Shown here piece by piece: positions 1 through 6,870 of a stretch of DNA of 13,829 nt. The DNA is from Clostridia bacterium (GTDB taxonomy: Bacteria; Bacillota; Clostridia; Oscillospirales; CAG-382), in the NCBI GenBank assembly GCA_017959195.1, contig JAGDBE010000089.1, positions 1-13,829 of the forward strand, given 5' to 3'. A program made the position numbers and the translations under genes. The first letter of the stretch is position 1. Every line of letters starts with the position of its first letter. Below the pieces are notes generated by a model. That model was not told the origin of the DNA. It saw only the letters and a list, made by a program, of their open reading frames with translations, and did no database searches.

Positions 1-792
1 GACTATATTGTGGATTTCGTCTATCACGAGAATGACGTTGCCGAGTTTTTTTACTTCGTCGACAAGGCCCTTCATGCGGTTTTCGAACTGGCCTCTGAAC
101 TGCGTTCCCGCAACGATAGCCGTCATGTCAAGAAGACAGACCTCGCAGTTTTTGAGCTTGTTCGGCACGTCGCCCTTTGCTATTTTTGTCGCGAGCGCTT
201 CCGCTATCGCGGTTTTGCCGACGCCGGGTTCGCCTATTAAGCACGGGTTGTTCTTCTGCCGTCTGCAAAGAATCTGTATCGTTCTTTCAAGCTCGTTTTC
301 CCTGCCGATAACGCGGTCTATCTCGCCGCGGCGCGCTTTTTCGGTGAGGTTCAGCGTAAAGGCGTCGAGGTTTTTCCTTCCCTTTTGCGTCTTTTTCTTC
401 TTTTCGTCTTTATTTACGCCGGTTCTGTCGGCGCCGAAATTGCCGAGATTTCCGAAAATCGAGCCGAGATTAATCGAGGGAGTCTTGGTTTCGCTCTCTT
501 TTTCGTCGTTATCGTCGGAATCGTTTTCGTTTTCGTTATCTTCGTCTTCGTCTTCGCTTTCGGGCAGAAAGCCCATGCCTTCCATCATTCCCGAAAGCTC
601 GTCGCCCATCTCGTCGAGCTGTTCGTCGTCAATTCCGAGCTTGTCGAGCATTTCGGTTACGGGTTTGATTCCGAGCTCTTTTGCGCAGATGAGGCAGTAT
701 CCCTCTTTGAGAACACTGTTTCCCGCGCCGTCGAGTTTTTGCAAAAAGACCACTGCCGGTCTTGAATTGCATCTTTTACAAAGTATTGCCAT
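1..792 (-). CDS. ClpE-like AAA+ ATPase with N-terminal zinc finger (partial, C-terminal part outside window)
   Basis: An ATP-driven protein unfoldase of the Clp/Hsp100 family, expected to feed substrates to ClpP in the cytoplasm. Only the first 264 residues are in the window and the reading frame is open at the left edge. Residues 5-36 form a four-cysteine zinc finger (CKRC at 5-8, CLIC at 33-36) resembling the McsA/ClpE N-terminal finger. Residues about 79-100 are an almost purely acidic D/E/N/S linker, followed by a lysine-rich stretch near 129-141. The first AAA module begins near 150, with Walker A GEPGVGKT at 187-194 and Walker B VILVIDE at 253-259. No double Clp_N repeat is present, which argues for ClpE rather than ClpC. 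The ATG at 790-792 follows GAAAGGA (797-803). It is the last visible gene of the cvpA-pgsA operon, 45 bp after pgsA. The second AAA module and ClpP-docking loop cannot be checked here. Confidence 0.92.
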   Translation of the reverse strand, partial: MAILCKRCNSRPAVVFLQKLDGAGNSVLKEGYCLICAKELGIKPVTEMLDKLGIDDEQLDEMGDELSGMMEGMGFLPESEDEDEDNENENDSDDNDEKESETKTPSINLGSIFGNLGNFGADRTGVNKDEKKKKTQKGRKNLDAFTLNLTEKARRGEIDRVIGRENELERTIQILCRRQKNNPCLIGEPGVGKTAIAEALATKIAKGDVPNKLKNCEVCLLDMTAIVAGTQFRGQFENRMKGLVDEVKKLGNVILVIDEIHNIV

Positions 793-837
793 ATATTTTC
801 CTTTCAGTTATCTGCCAAAAAAAGATTTTTGCGTGAT

Positions 838-1419
838 TTATTCGGTTTCTTCCTCCTGCGGACCGGTTTCCGCCTTCTTTTCCTTGCGGCGCGTGATAAA
901 TTCCCTTATAAAGTACGCGCCGAGGGAGATTACGAAATAAGAAGCCACCGCGATGCATATTATCATTATCGCAAGCGGGCTTATCTTTTCCTTGAAGAGC
1001 AGAATTACCGCAATCGCGCCGAAAACGAGCACCGTTGCGAGTTTTCCGAACACGTTCGACATAACGACGGACTTTTTCTTCGTGAACACTATGGAAGCGC
1101 CGATTATCGTTAAGATTTCTTTTATGAGGTATATCACCGGCATCCACCACGGTATGTAGTCCATAACCCAGAGGCATATGAACGCCGACGCCTGAATGAG
1201 CTTGTCGGCAAGCGGGTCGAGAACTTTGCCGAGCGTGGATATGCAGTTGTATTTTCTTGCAATATATCCGTCAAGAACGTCCGTAAGCCCCGCGGCGAGA
1301 AAAACTATTGTCGCCGCAACGTTATGCCCCGAAAGAAGCAGCACGACAAATACCGGAACAAGAAGTATTCTTATTACGGAAAGTATATTCGGAACGTTCT
1401 TTAATTTTTGGGAATCCAT
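838..1419 (-). CDS. pgsA: CDP-diacylglycerol--glycerol-3-phosphate 3-phosphatidyltransferase
   Basis: An integral membrane enzyme that makes phosphatidylglycerol phosphate from CDP-diacylglycerol and glycerol 3-phosphate, the committed step to phosphatidylglycerol and cardiolipin. The 193-residue length is normal for the family. The full CDP-alcohol phosphotransferase motif is intact: D47, D50, G51, A54, R55, G64, D68, D72 (DVLDGYIAR then GKVLDPLAD), which are the metal- and CDP-binding residues. Hydrophobic segments fit several membrane helices (about 12-30, 33-48, 75-100, 120-145, 150-172). The N-terminal NVPNILSVIRILLVPVF is typical of PgsA. The C-terminal tail is charged (RRKEKKAETGPQEEETE). 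The ATG is preceded by AACGGAGG at good spacing. It lies 42 bp after the cvpA-like gene and 45 bp before the Clp gene on the same strand. Other CDP-alcohol transferases share the motif, but length and N-terminus favour PgsA. Confidence 0.94.
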   Translation of the reverse strand: MDSQKLKNVPNILSVIRILLVPVFVVLLLSGHNVAATIVFLAAGLTDVLDGYIARKYNCISTLGKVLDPLADKLIQASAFICLWVMDYIPWWMPVIYLIKEILTIIGASIVFTKKKSVVMSNVFGKLATVLVFGAIAVILLFKEKISPLAIMIICIAVASYFVISLGAYFIREFITRRKEKKAETGPQEEETE

Positions 1420-1461
1420 ATCGTTTTTGTTTCCTCCGTTACGTTGATATGCCGAAAAAAT

Positions 1462-2178
1462 TTATCTGTAAATGAATGCAAGCGGATTTATCTCGGTAAA
1501 CAGCCTGAAAATGAACGCGCCCTTCGCCGTTTCGGGGTCGATGTTCACTCCCGCGCCCGCAAGATACGGAAGCGCGATGTTCACCGCCGTGCAGAAGATA
1601 AGCGATACGAGGATCGCAACTAAAAATCCCGCGACGCCGCCGAGAAACTTGTTTGCGGTTTTAAGCACCGGCAGTTTGAATATGAGGTCGAGCAGTAAAA
1701 TAATTAAATTCAGCACAAGCAGCGACACAAGGAACAGAAGTATTACCGCCACGGCGTTGGAAAGCATTTCCGCCGCCGGCTTTACTATGTAGTCGGCGAT
1801 TTTTTCAGACGCGTTGTCCTCGCCGTTTTTTACCATTTCCGAAAACTCTCTCTTTACGTCTTCAACGTCGGTGCCGAAGCCTTTGAGAATGAGTTTGAAG
1901 CCGTCGGGCGCGTCGTCGATGAGCGTTGACAGATTATCCTCGTCAATAGATTTTCCTATGTATCCGCTTATCTTTTCGTTTAAGTTGTCGGTGAGATTTT
2001 GATATACCACCGTATCCCTTAATATCTGCGCTACGAAAGGATACAGGTTTATCGCGATAATTATCGCCGCTGCCGTCGAAATTATGCCGAGCGCCGACTT
2101 TACGAAGCCCTTTTTGACCCCGGCGGCTATGAATATTACAAATATCAGTATTATTATTCCGTCAAGAACGAAGCTCAT
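1462..2178 (-). CDS. CvpA family membrane protein
   Basis: A 238-residue integral membrane protein resembling the CvpA/colicin V production family, whose biochemical role is not settled. Two hydrophobic helices lie at the N-terminus (about 6-22 and 27-49), separated by the short basic turn GVKKGFVKS that is typical of the family. A soluble, mostly charged segment of about 85 residues follows (50-135). Two more helices lie at about 139-165 and 178-203. CvpA proteins often have a loop between the helix pairs, but this one is long, close to the layout of Gram-positive members. The ATG at 2176-2178 has AAGGAAAGGA about 8 bp upstream. It is the first gene of the three-gene operon and follows the promoter at 2247-2275 with a short leader. 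Family assignment rests on topology and the N-terminal motif; function is unassigned. Confidence 0.82.
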   Translation of the reverse strand: MSFVLDGIIILIFVIFIAAGVKKGFVKSALGIISTAAAIIIAINLYPFVAQILRDTVVYQNLTDNLNEKISGYIGKSIDEDNLSTLIDDAPDGFKLILKGFGTDVEDVKREFSEMVKNGEDNASEKIADYIVKPAAEMLSNAVAVILLFLVSLLVLNLIILLLDLIFKLPVLKTANKFLGGVAGFLVAILVSLIFCTAVNIALPYLAGAGVNIDPETAKGAFIFRLFTEINPLAFIYR

Positions 2179-2206
2179 ACGCGCATCCTTTCCTTAAAAT
2201 CCGTTT

Positions 2207-2225
2207 TACGGCGCATTTTGCCGTA
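2207..2225 (-). other. Small hairpin in the leader of the cvpA operon
   Basis: A 6-bp perfect inverted repeat (TACGGC / GCCGTA, 7-nt loop) lies between the predicted transcription start near 2240 and the ribosome site of the cvpA-like gene. It has no U-tract after it, so it is not an intrinsic terminator. It may be only a structured leader. Confidence 0.35.
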
Positions 2226-2246
2226 CTTTCACCGCTATCATAATAT

Positions 2247-2275
2247 ATTATATCACCGTTGTTCCTCAAATTCAA
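2247..2275 (-). promoter_or_regulatory. Promoter of the cvpA-pgsA-clp operon
   Basis: On the minus strand there is a -35 TTGAAT (2270-2275), a 17-bp spacer and a -10 TATAAT (2247-2252), with an extended -10 TG one base upstream of it. The predicted start is near 2240, about 60 bp before the ATG of the cvpA-like gene. No other good promoter is visible before pgsA or the Clp gene, so all three probably depend on it. Confidence 0.75.
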
Positions 2276-2329
2276 TACAAGTTTTCAATTTTATTTAATT
2301 AAATTATTCTTTTTTTTCTCTTTTTTGCA

Positions 2330-2365
2330 AAACGAAACGGCAGGGCGCACCCTGCCGCTTCGTTT
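2330..2365 (-). terminator. Intrinsic terminator of the SLH protein gene
   Basis: A 16-bp stem (arms 2330-2345 and 2350-2365, one G-U pair in the minus-strand RNA, 4-nt loop) begins 15 bp after the stop codon. The minus-strand tail beyond the stem is only moderately U-rich. The plus-strand side has a longer T-run (2366-2375), so it could also stop transcription in the other direction. Confidence 0.75.
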
Positions 2366-2380
2366 CTCTTTTTTTCGGAA

Positions 2381-5300
2381 TCATCCGCCTATCGTTACTT
2401 TAAGCGTGCGCGAAATCTTTTCCGAAGTGCCGTTTGAGGAAAGAATTATTGAAATTTCCTTGGTTTCGTCTTCGTCGAGCTCGATTTTGGAGCTCTTCTG
2501 TCCCGGGGAGGTCTTTTTGCCGTCAAACTCGAAATACGAGTCCTTTACGCTCGACTCTCCCGTAAGATATATGCTCTTTACGTTGTCAACCGTGATTTCG
2601 GCGACTCCGTTTTTAGCGAATTTCGGCGAGTACTCGTCGCCCGTGTCGGTTGTAACCGTAATACCGAGTATTTCAAGAGCTGCCGTTTCGGTTTTTTCCG
2701 TCTTTATCTTCTTTGTTTCGGTTGTCAGAGCGTCTTTTTCGTCGGTAAATTCAATGATTATATCGTAGTTTGTGTCGGGCTCAAGGTCCTCAAATTCAAA
2801 TGTCTTTGTCGTCGTCGCCTTGAGCGAGAGGTCCGTCGCCTTTGTAAAGAATTCGTTGGTATCGCTGTTGCGGTAAACTATCTTTGCGCTTCCGTCGCAA
2901 TACGTGTTTATCGTAAGAACGGCACCCGTTTCGGTTATTTCGTCAACCTCGGCGTCAAACGGCTTTAAGGTCTTTACCGATATAACCTTTGCCGACGAGG
3001 AGAGTCCGTCCGCGTTCTTTACGTATGCCGACGCGGTGTAGGCGGTGTTGCTTGCAAGCTTTGTTACTTCAATCTGCTTTATTTCGCCCGCCTTTATTTC
3101 TTCCGGCTCTTTTTCTATCTTTTCGTCGCCTTCCGTAAGCGTTACGTAAACGAATCCGTCTGTATCCGACGATACTTCAAACTTCGCCGTCGACGCCGTC
3201 GTCTCGGCCTTGAAGTCGAGTATTTCGGGTGCTCCGTTGTTGGTCGTGAAGTAGGAGCTCTTTGACGAAATTCCCGTTCCGTCGGAATATTCGAGCGAAT
3301 TTGAAATTATTACGACGTAATATTTGGTGTTCGGCTCGAGCGATTTTTTGGGTGTTAAAGTTATCGTCTTGTTGTCGGCGCTTATTTCGGCTTCGCATTC
3401 AACCTTGTTGCCCGAAGTCGAGCCCTTTCTGAGCTCGGCAACGTTGTTTGCTATGAACGCGCCCGTCGCTTCCGTTCCGCCCGAACGGTAAACCGCGCTT
3501 GCAAACTCGATTTTGACTGTCGGCGAGCAGGTTACACCCTTTGCGTTGTTTTCGGGAGTTATCGTGCTGTTTCTGGATACCGTTTCAGCGGTTGTGAACG
3601 CCGCGAAGTGCATTGCGTTCTCGTTGCCGGAAGCGTCTTCTATCGAGGATTTTCTTATCATTACAAAGTAGGTCGTGTTGCCTTCGAGTTTTGACGACGG
3701 CTTCAAGGTTATCGTCTGCTTGTCGGTCGAAAGCGATACCGAAAACGATACAAGCGCTCCGTCCGCGTCTTCCTTGTGGAGTTCGACCACGTTGTTCTTG
3801 ATGTATGTCGTCGAAAGCTCGTCTCCGCCTATCGCATACATCTTTCTGTCAAACGTTATCTGTATGCTCGTGCCTATGTCAACGTCGGTTTCCTTGTTGT
3901 AAGGTAAGAAGTCGGGTGCGCCCGAAAGTCCCGTCTTGAACGTGCTCGACGCGCTTGTGTTGCCCTTGCCCGACGCATTGTAAAGCGTGCTGCTTGCTAT
4001 CGAAACGTAGTACGTGCTGTTTGACGAAAGCGGGGATACGGGGATAATTCTTATCGTCTTGCCGTCGCCCGAAATCTTTATGTTGTATTTAACCGTTGCC
4101 GATGAGTACGAAGTGCCCTTCTTGAAGGTTATAACCTTGTCTCTCAAATAGTCCTCGGTGAGCGCTTCTTTCTTGTTGGAGGCAAATACTTCTTCGGTGA
4201 ACTTAACCGTGATTTCGGTGTCGGTCGAAACGTCTTCCGTACCGCTTGCGGGCGCAATGGCGGGAGCCATAACCGCCGCCGTCGTGAACGCCGACGTGAA
4301 TTTCTTGTTCGTCGTGCCGTTCTTGTTCGCTATCTTGTCGGCAAGCACTATAACGTAGTACTTTGTGCCGGCTTCAAGCTCGTCGGGAATGATTTTAACC
4401 GTCTTTCTGTCGGAGGTTATTACCGCCGAGAAGTCAACCTTGGTGCCCGACGAGTAGGATTTTCTCAGTTCTATCGCGTTTTCCACAAGGTAGCTCGTCG
4501 TGATGTTGGAGCCCGACGGGCGGAATATTTCCGCGTTGAATACGAGCTCTATCATATCCTCGGGAGAAACGCCTGTCGCATTGTTATACGGTTTGACTGT
4601 CGCTATGTCAAGCGTGTCCGCCGTCGTAAAGTAGCTGTTTTCCGACGTTACCGCCGTTCCGTTTGAATATGCGAGTTTATTTGAAAGGATTGTTACGTAA
4701 TATTTAGTGTTGGGCTTAAGCTTTTCTTCGGGCGTGAGCGTTATCACCTTTTTAGCGGTGTTCACGCTTGCGGTGAACGCAACCTTGTTGCCGCTCGTGG
4801 AGCTCTCCCTGAGTGTAATCGCATCTTTTACCGACGCGTTTGTGAGCGTGCCGCCGTCTTTAAGTTTTACGGCGTCGGAGAAGGTAATCTTTATTTCCGT
4901 TCCCGTCTCAACGCTTTCCGCCGCCTTCTTGGGCGAGAAGGTTACGCTCTTCTTTTCTTCTTCCGCCGTCTCGAACATGAATTCAACTTCGGAGTTGGTA
5001 TTGCCCGCGGAGTCGAATACGCTTCCTTCCTTTATGCGCACGTAGTACGCGGTGTCGTACGAGAGATCCGCGTCGGGAGTTATCGCAACGCTCTTTCCGC
5101 CGACAACCCTTGCTTCAAATGCAATTCTCGTGCCGCTTGACGAGCTTCTTCTGAGTTCGATGCAGTCCTCAAGTTCTCTTGCTGTCAAGTCTCCGCCGTT
5201 CTTTGCATATATTGCTTTCGGGAAGGTTACCATTATGTCGGCGCTTACCGCAACGTTGGTCGCGTTCTTTGACGGCGACGTGGAGGTTGCCGCGAAAGTT

Positions 5301-6580
5301 CCCTTTTCCTCGGTTTCGCCTTCCGAGCCCTCTCCCATCGTTTCGGGACGCTTGGTGTAGGTTACGCCCGACGCCTTTTCGGTTGCCTTCTGAATCTTGC
5401 CGTTTCCGCGGAAAGCGCTGGGCGCGTAAACCGTGAGGTTTGCAACGTCAACGCCGTCTCCGAGGGTTATAATGCTGTTTTTGGCAGAACTGCCGACCGA
5501 CATGTTCTTTATTGCGCCGCTTTGAATAACCAGCGCAACGGGGCTCGTTATTTCAAGCGTTTCCATGTCTTTAACCTTTATTACCGCGTCAGTCATAACC
5601 TTGACGCTTCTCGGGGACGCGTCGATTATCGTTGCGTCGGAAACGAGGTCGCCCGACGCGAGATATACCGTGCCGTAGCCCTCGCCCTTTATTTTCGACG
5701 GGCTCTTTACCGTAAGGAACGAAACCGTCGCACCGTTTTGCAGTTCGAATTCGGCACCCTGACCCGAAATTATCGCGTCGGAAACGGTCGAATCCTTTAT
5801 TTTAACGCCCGCCTTGCTCTTTGCGTCGGTTTTCAGCGTGCCGAGAACTCTGCAGCCGTCAAGCGTAAGGGACGCGTTTTCCCTGCCCGACTCGAAAACA
5901 ACGTCGTCGGTGAATATCGTTTCCGAAAGGAGCGCGTTGTCAAGCGACACCTTGTAGTCGCCGTTATAAACGTTTTCCTCGGTTGAAAGCATGTAAATGA
6001 GCTTTGCCGCCTGTCCTCTCGTGAGGTTGCCCTTGGGATTGAGATTCTTGTTCTCGTCGCCCGTCATATATCCCTTTGAGAAGACGAATATCATGTAGTC
6101 CTTTGCCCAGTCGGCAATTTCGCCCTCGTCGGAAACGGAAGAAAGGCTCTTTGTCGTCTCCGCCCTTGTCGCGATTCTCGAAAGAATTGCGGCGGCTTCC
6201 TGCCTCGTAATATAGTTTGTCGCGATAAACGCGCCGTTTTCGTATCCGCTTATATATCCCGCGTAAACCGCCTTTTTGACGTCTGTATAGAACCAGTCGG
6301 TTTCCTCAACGTCAAAAAACGGGTTTTCAGCCGTTTTTGTAATTCCGAGCGAACTGTTTATCATTTTTGAAAATTCCGCGCGCGTAACGTTTACGTCGGG
6401 CTTGAACGTGCCGTCCGAGTATCCGTTTATGTATCCTTTTTCAACGCCGTAGGAAATATATTCTTCCGCCCAGTGTCCGGATATGTCCGAAAGCGCAGCC
6501 GCCTGCGCCGCAAGCGCAAAAAGCGCGCACAGCACTAAGGCCGACGTGATGATTTTTGCAATAAACGCTTTTCTTCTCAA
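2381..6580 (-). CDS. Secreted SLH-domain surface protein with six Big_5-type Ig-like repeats
   Basis: A 1399-residue cell-surface protein. A signal peptide covers residues 1 to about 28 (RRK start, hydrophobic core, AQAAA cleavage region). Three SLH domains follow (about 31-78, 88-137, 153-199; motifs such as GYINGYSDGTFKP and VTRAEF), which in known proteins bind pyruvylated secondary cell-wall polymer. Residues about 208-410 are rich in short beta-strand-like repeats with many buried V/I/L positions, possibly a beta-helix. Six SbsA/Big_5-like domains of about 110 residues follow (430-538, 545-653, 656-768, 770-883, 885-998, 1000-1113), each ending in a Y(Y/F)V...FxT(A/T) pattern. Two FN3-like domains (about 1115-1300) and a final beta-sandwich-like domain complete it. 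No catalytic motif was recognised, so it is likely a structural or adhesive protein. The start is TTG, because GAAAGGA lies 9 bp upstream and the nearby ATG (6588-6590) is out of frame. It is monocistronic, with its own promoters and terminator. Confidence 0.92.
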   Translation of the reverse strand: MRRKAFIAKIITSALVLCALFALAAQAAALSDISGHWAEEYISYGVEKGYINGYSDGTFKPDVNVTRAEFSKMINSSLGITKTAENPFFDVEETDWFYTDVKKAVYAGYISGYENGAFIATNYITRQEAAAILSRIATRAETTKSLSSVSDEGEIADWAKDYMIFVFSKGYMTGDENKNLNPKGNLTRGQAAKLIYMLSTEENVYNGDYKVSLDNALLSETIFTDDVVFESGRENASLTLDGCRVLGTLKTDAKSKAGVKIKDSTVSDAIISGQGAEFELQNGATVSFLTVKSPSKIKGEGYGTVYLASGDLVSDATIIDASPRSVKVMTDAVIKVKDMETLEITSPVALVIQSGAIKNMSVGSSAKNSIITLGDGVDVANLTVYAPSAFRGNGKIQKATEKASGVTYTKRPETMGEGSEGETEEKGTFAATSTSPSKNATNVAVSADIMVTFPKAIYAKNGGDLTARELEDCIELRRSSSSGTRIAFEARVVGGKSVAITPDADLSYDTAYYVRIKEGSVFDSAGNTNSEVEFMFETAEEEKKSVTFSPKKAAESVETGTEIKITFSDAVKLKDGGTLTNASVKDAITLRESSTSGNKVAFTASVNTAKKVITLTPEEKLKPNTKYYVTILSNKLAYSNGTAVTSENSYFTTADTLDIATVKPYNNATGVSPEDMIELVFNAEIFRPSGSNITTSYLVENAIELRKSYSSGTKVDFSAVITSDRKTVKIIPDELEAGTKYYVIVLADKIANKNGTTNKKFTSAFTTAAVMAPAIAPASGTEDVSTDTEITVKFTEEVFASNKKEALTEDYLRDKVITFKKGTSYSSATVKYNIKISGDGKTIRIIPVSPLSSNSTYYVSIASSTLYNASGKGNTSASSTFKTGLSGAPDFLPYNKETDVDIGTSIQITFDRKMYAIGGDELSTTYIKNNVVELHKEDADGALVSFSVSLSTDKQTITLKPSSKLEGNTTYFVMIRKSSIEDASGNENAMHFAAFTTAETVSRNSTITPENNAKGVTCSPTVKIEFASAVYRSGGTEATGAFIANNVAELRKGSTSGNKVECEAEISADNKTITLTPKKSLEPNTKYYVVIISNSLEYSDGTGISSKSSYFTTNNGAPEILDFKAETTASTAKFEVSSDTDGFVYVTLTEGDEKIEKEPEEIKAGEIKQIEVTKLASNTAYTASAYVKNADGLSSSAKVISVKTLKPFDAEVDEITETGAVLTINTYCDGSAKIVYRNSDTNEFFTKATDLSLKATTTKTFEFEDLEPDTNYDIIIEFTDEKDALTTETKKIKTEKTETAALEILGITVTTDTGDEYSPKFAKNGVAEITVDNVKSIYLTGESSVKDSYFEFDGKKTSPGQKSSKIELDEDETKEISIILSSNGTSEKISRTLKVTIGG

Positions 6581-6589
6581 AGTACTTCA

Positions 6590-6596
6590 TCCTTTC
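6590..6596 (-). promoter_or_regulatory. Ribosome binding site that fixes a TTG start for the SLH gene
   Basis: GAAAGGA on the minus strand sits 9 nt before TTG (6578-6580). The only ATG nearby (6588-6590) overlaps this site and is in another frame. The TTG frame gives a standard signal peptide directly, which confirms the choice. Confidence 0.75.
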
Positions 6597-6605
6597 AGAA
6601 TGTAT

Positions 6606-6611
6606 ATTATA
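6606..6611 (-). promoter_or_regulatory. Proximal extended -10 promoter of the SLH gene
   Basis: TATAAT preceded by TGG (extended -10) lies 26 bp upstream of the TTG start codon on the minus strand. No good -35 is seen at 16-18 bp, so activity would rest on the extended -10. It would leave a leader of about 20 nt. Confidence 0.45.
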
Positions 6612-6654
6612 CCAAAATCATTTCATTCTACTACAAATAGAGTATTACAAATAT

Positions 6655-6683
6655 ATCATACACTATATTTTGATTTTTCTCAA
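6655..6683 (-). promoter_or_regulatory. Distal promoter of the SLH gene
   Basis: -35 TTGAGA (6678-6683), 17-bp spacer, -10 TATGAT (6655-6660) on the minus strand, four to five matches in each box. The predicted start near 6648 gives a leader of about 70 nt. It may act together with, or instead of, the proximal -10 at 6606-6611. Confidence 0.5.
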
Positions 6684-6719
6684 TAGTTTTTTGAAAAAAA
6701 TTAAAGAAAATTAATTATT

Positions 6720-6740
6720 TTTTGAAAAGAATTTTCAAAA
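6720..6740. repeat. Perfect 9-bp inverted repeat in the divergent intergenic region
   Basis: TTTTGAAAA, a 3-bp spacer (GAA) and TTTTCAAAA. It lies upstream of both the SLH gene promoters and the MFS promoter. It could be a regulator binding site, but the surrounding sequence is very AT-rich, so chance is a real alternative. Confidence 0.35.
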
Positions 6741-6785
6741 CCGCGTTTTTTCATTACGAAAAATTTCTCCTCTTACGCTTCGCAT

Positions 6786-6814
6786 TTGCTTTTTTTGAAA
6801 AAGTATGATACAAT
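6786..6814 (+). promoter_or_regulatory. Probable promoter of the MFS gene
   Basis: -10 TACAAT (6809-6814) with a weak -35 TTGCTT (6786-6791) at 17-bp spacing. The overlapping TATGAT at 6804-6809 is an alternative -10. The predicted start near 6821 lies about 50 bp before the ATG at 6871. The weak -35 fits a regulated promoter. Confidence 0.5.
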
Positions 6815-6833
6815 GTCCTATCAAAGTTTACAC

Positions 6834-6843
6834 AAACCGGTTT
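6834..6843. promoter_or_regulatory. Candidate operator palindrome AAACCGGTTT
   Basis: A perfect 10-bp palindrome with a central CCGG lies just after the predicted start of the MFS transcript and 13 bp before its ribosome site. LacI/GalR-family operators have this form (AAAC-CG-GTTT core, often flanked by TG and CA). Here only the right flank (CAA) fits. Binding there would block elongation or initiation. No regulator gene is in the window. Confidence 0.35.
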
Positions 6844-6870
6844 CAACCCCGTGCAAAAGGTGATTTATCC

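Noticed and set aside
8..940. Long plus-strand open frame of 310 codons
   Set aside because: It is the antisense of the Clp gene and runs into pgsA. The minus strand has Walker A, Walker B and a ribosome site; this frame is Ser/Phe-rich without motifs.
2207..2225. Riboswitch in the cvpA leader
   Set aside because: The leader is only about 60 nt, with a single 6-bp hairpin and no known aptamer features.
6805..6870. Upstream ATG extending the MFS protein by 22 residues
   Set aside because: The codon lies in the predicted -10 region, no ribosome site precedes it, and the extension is not membrane-like.
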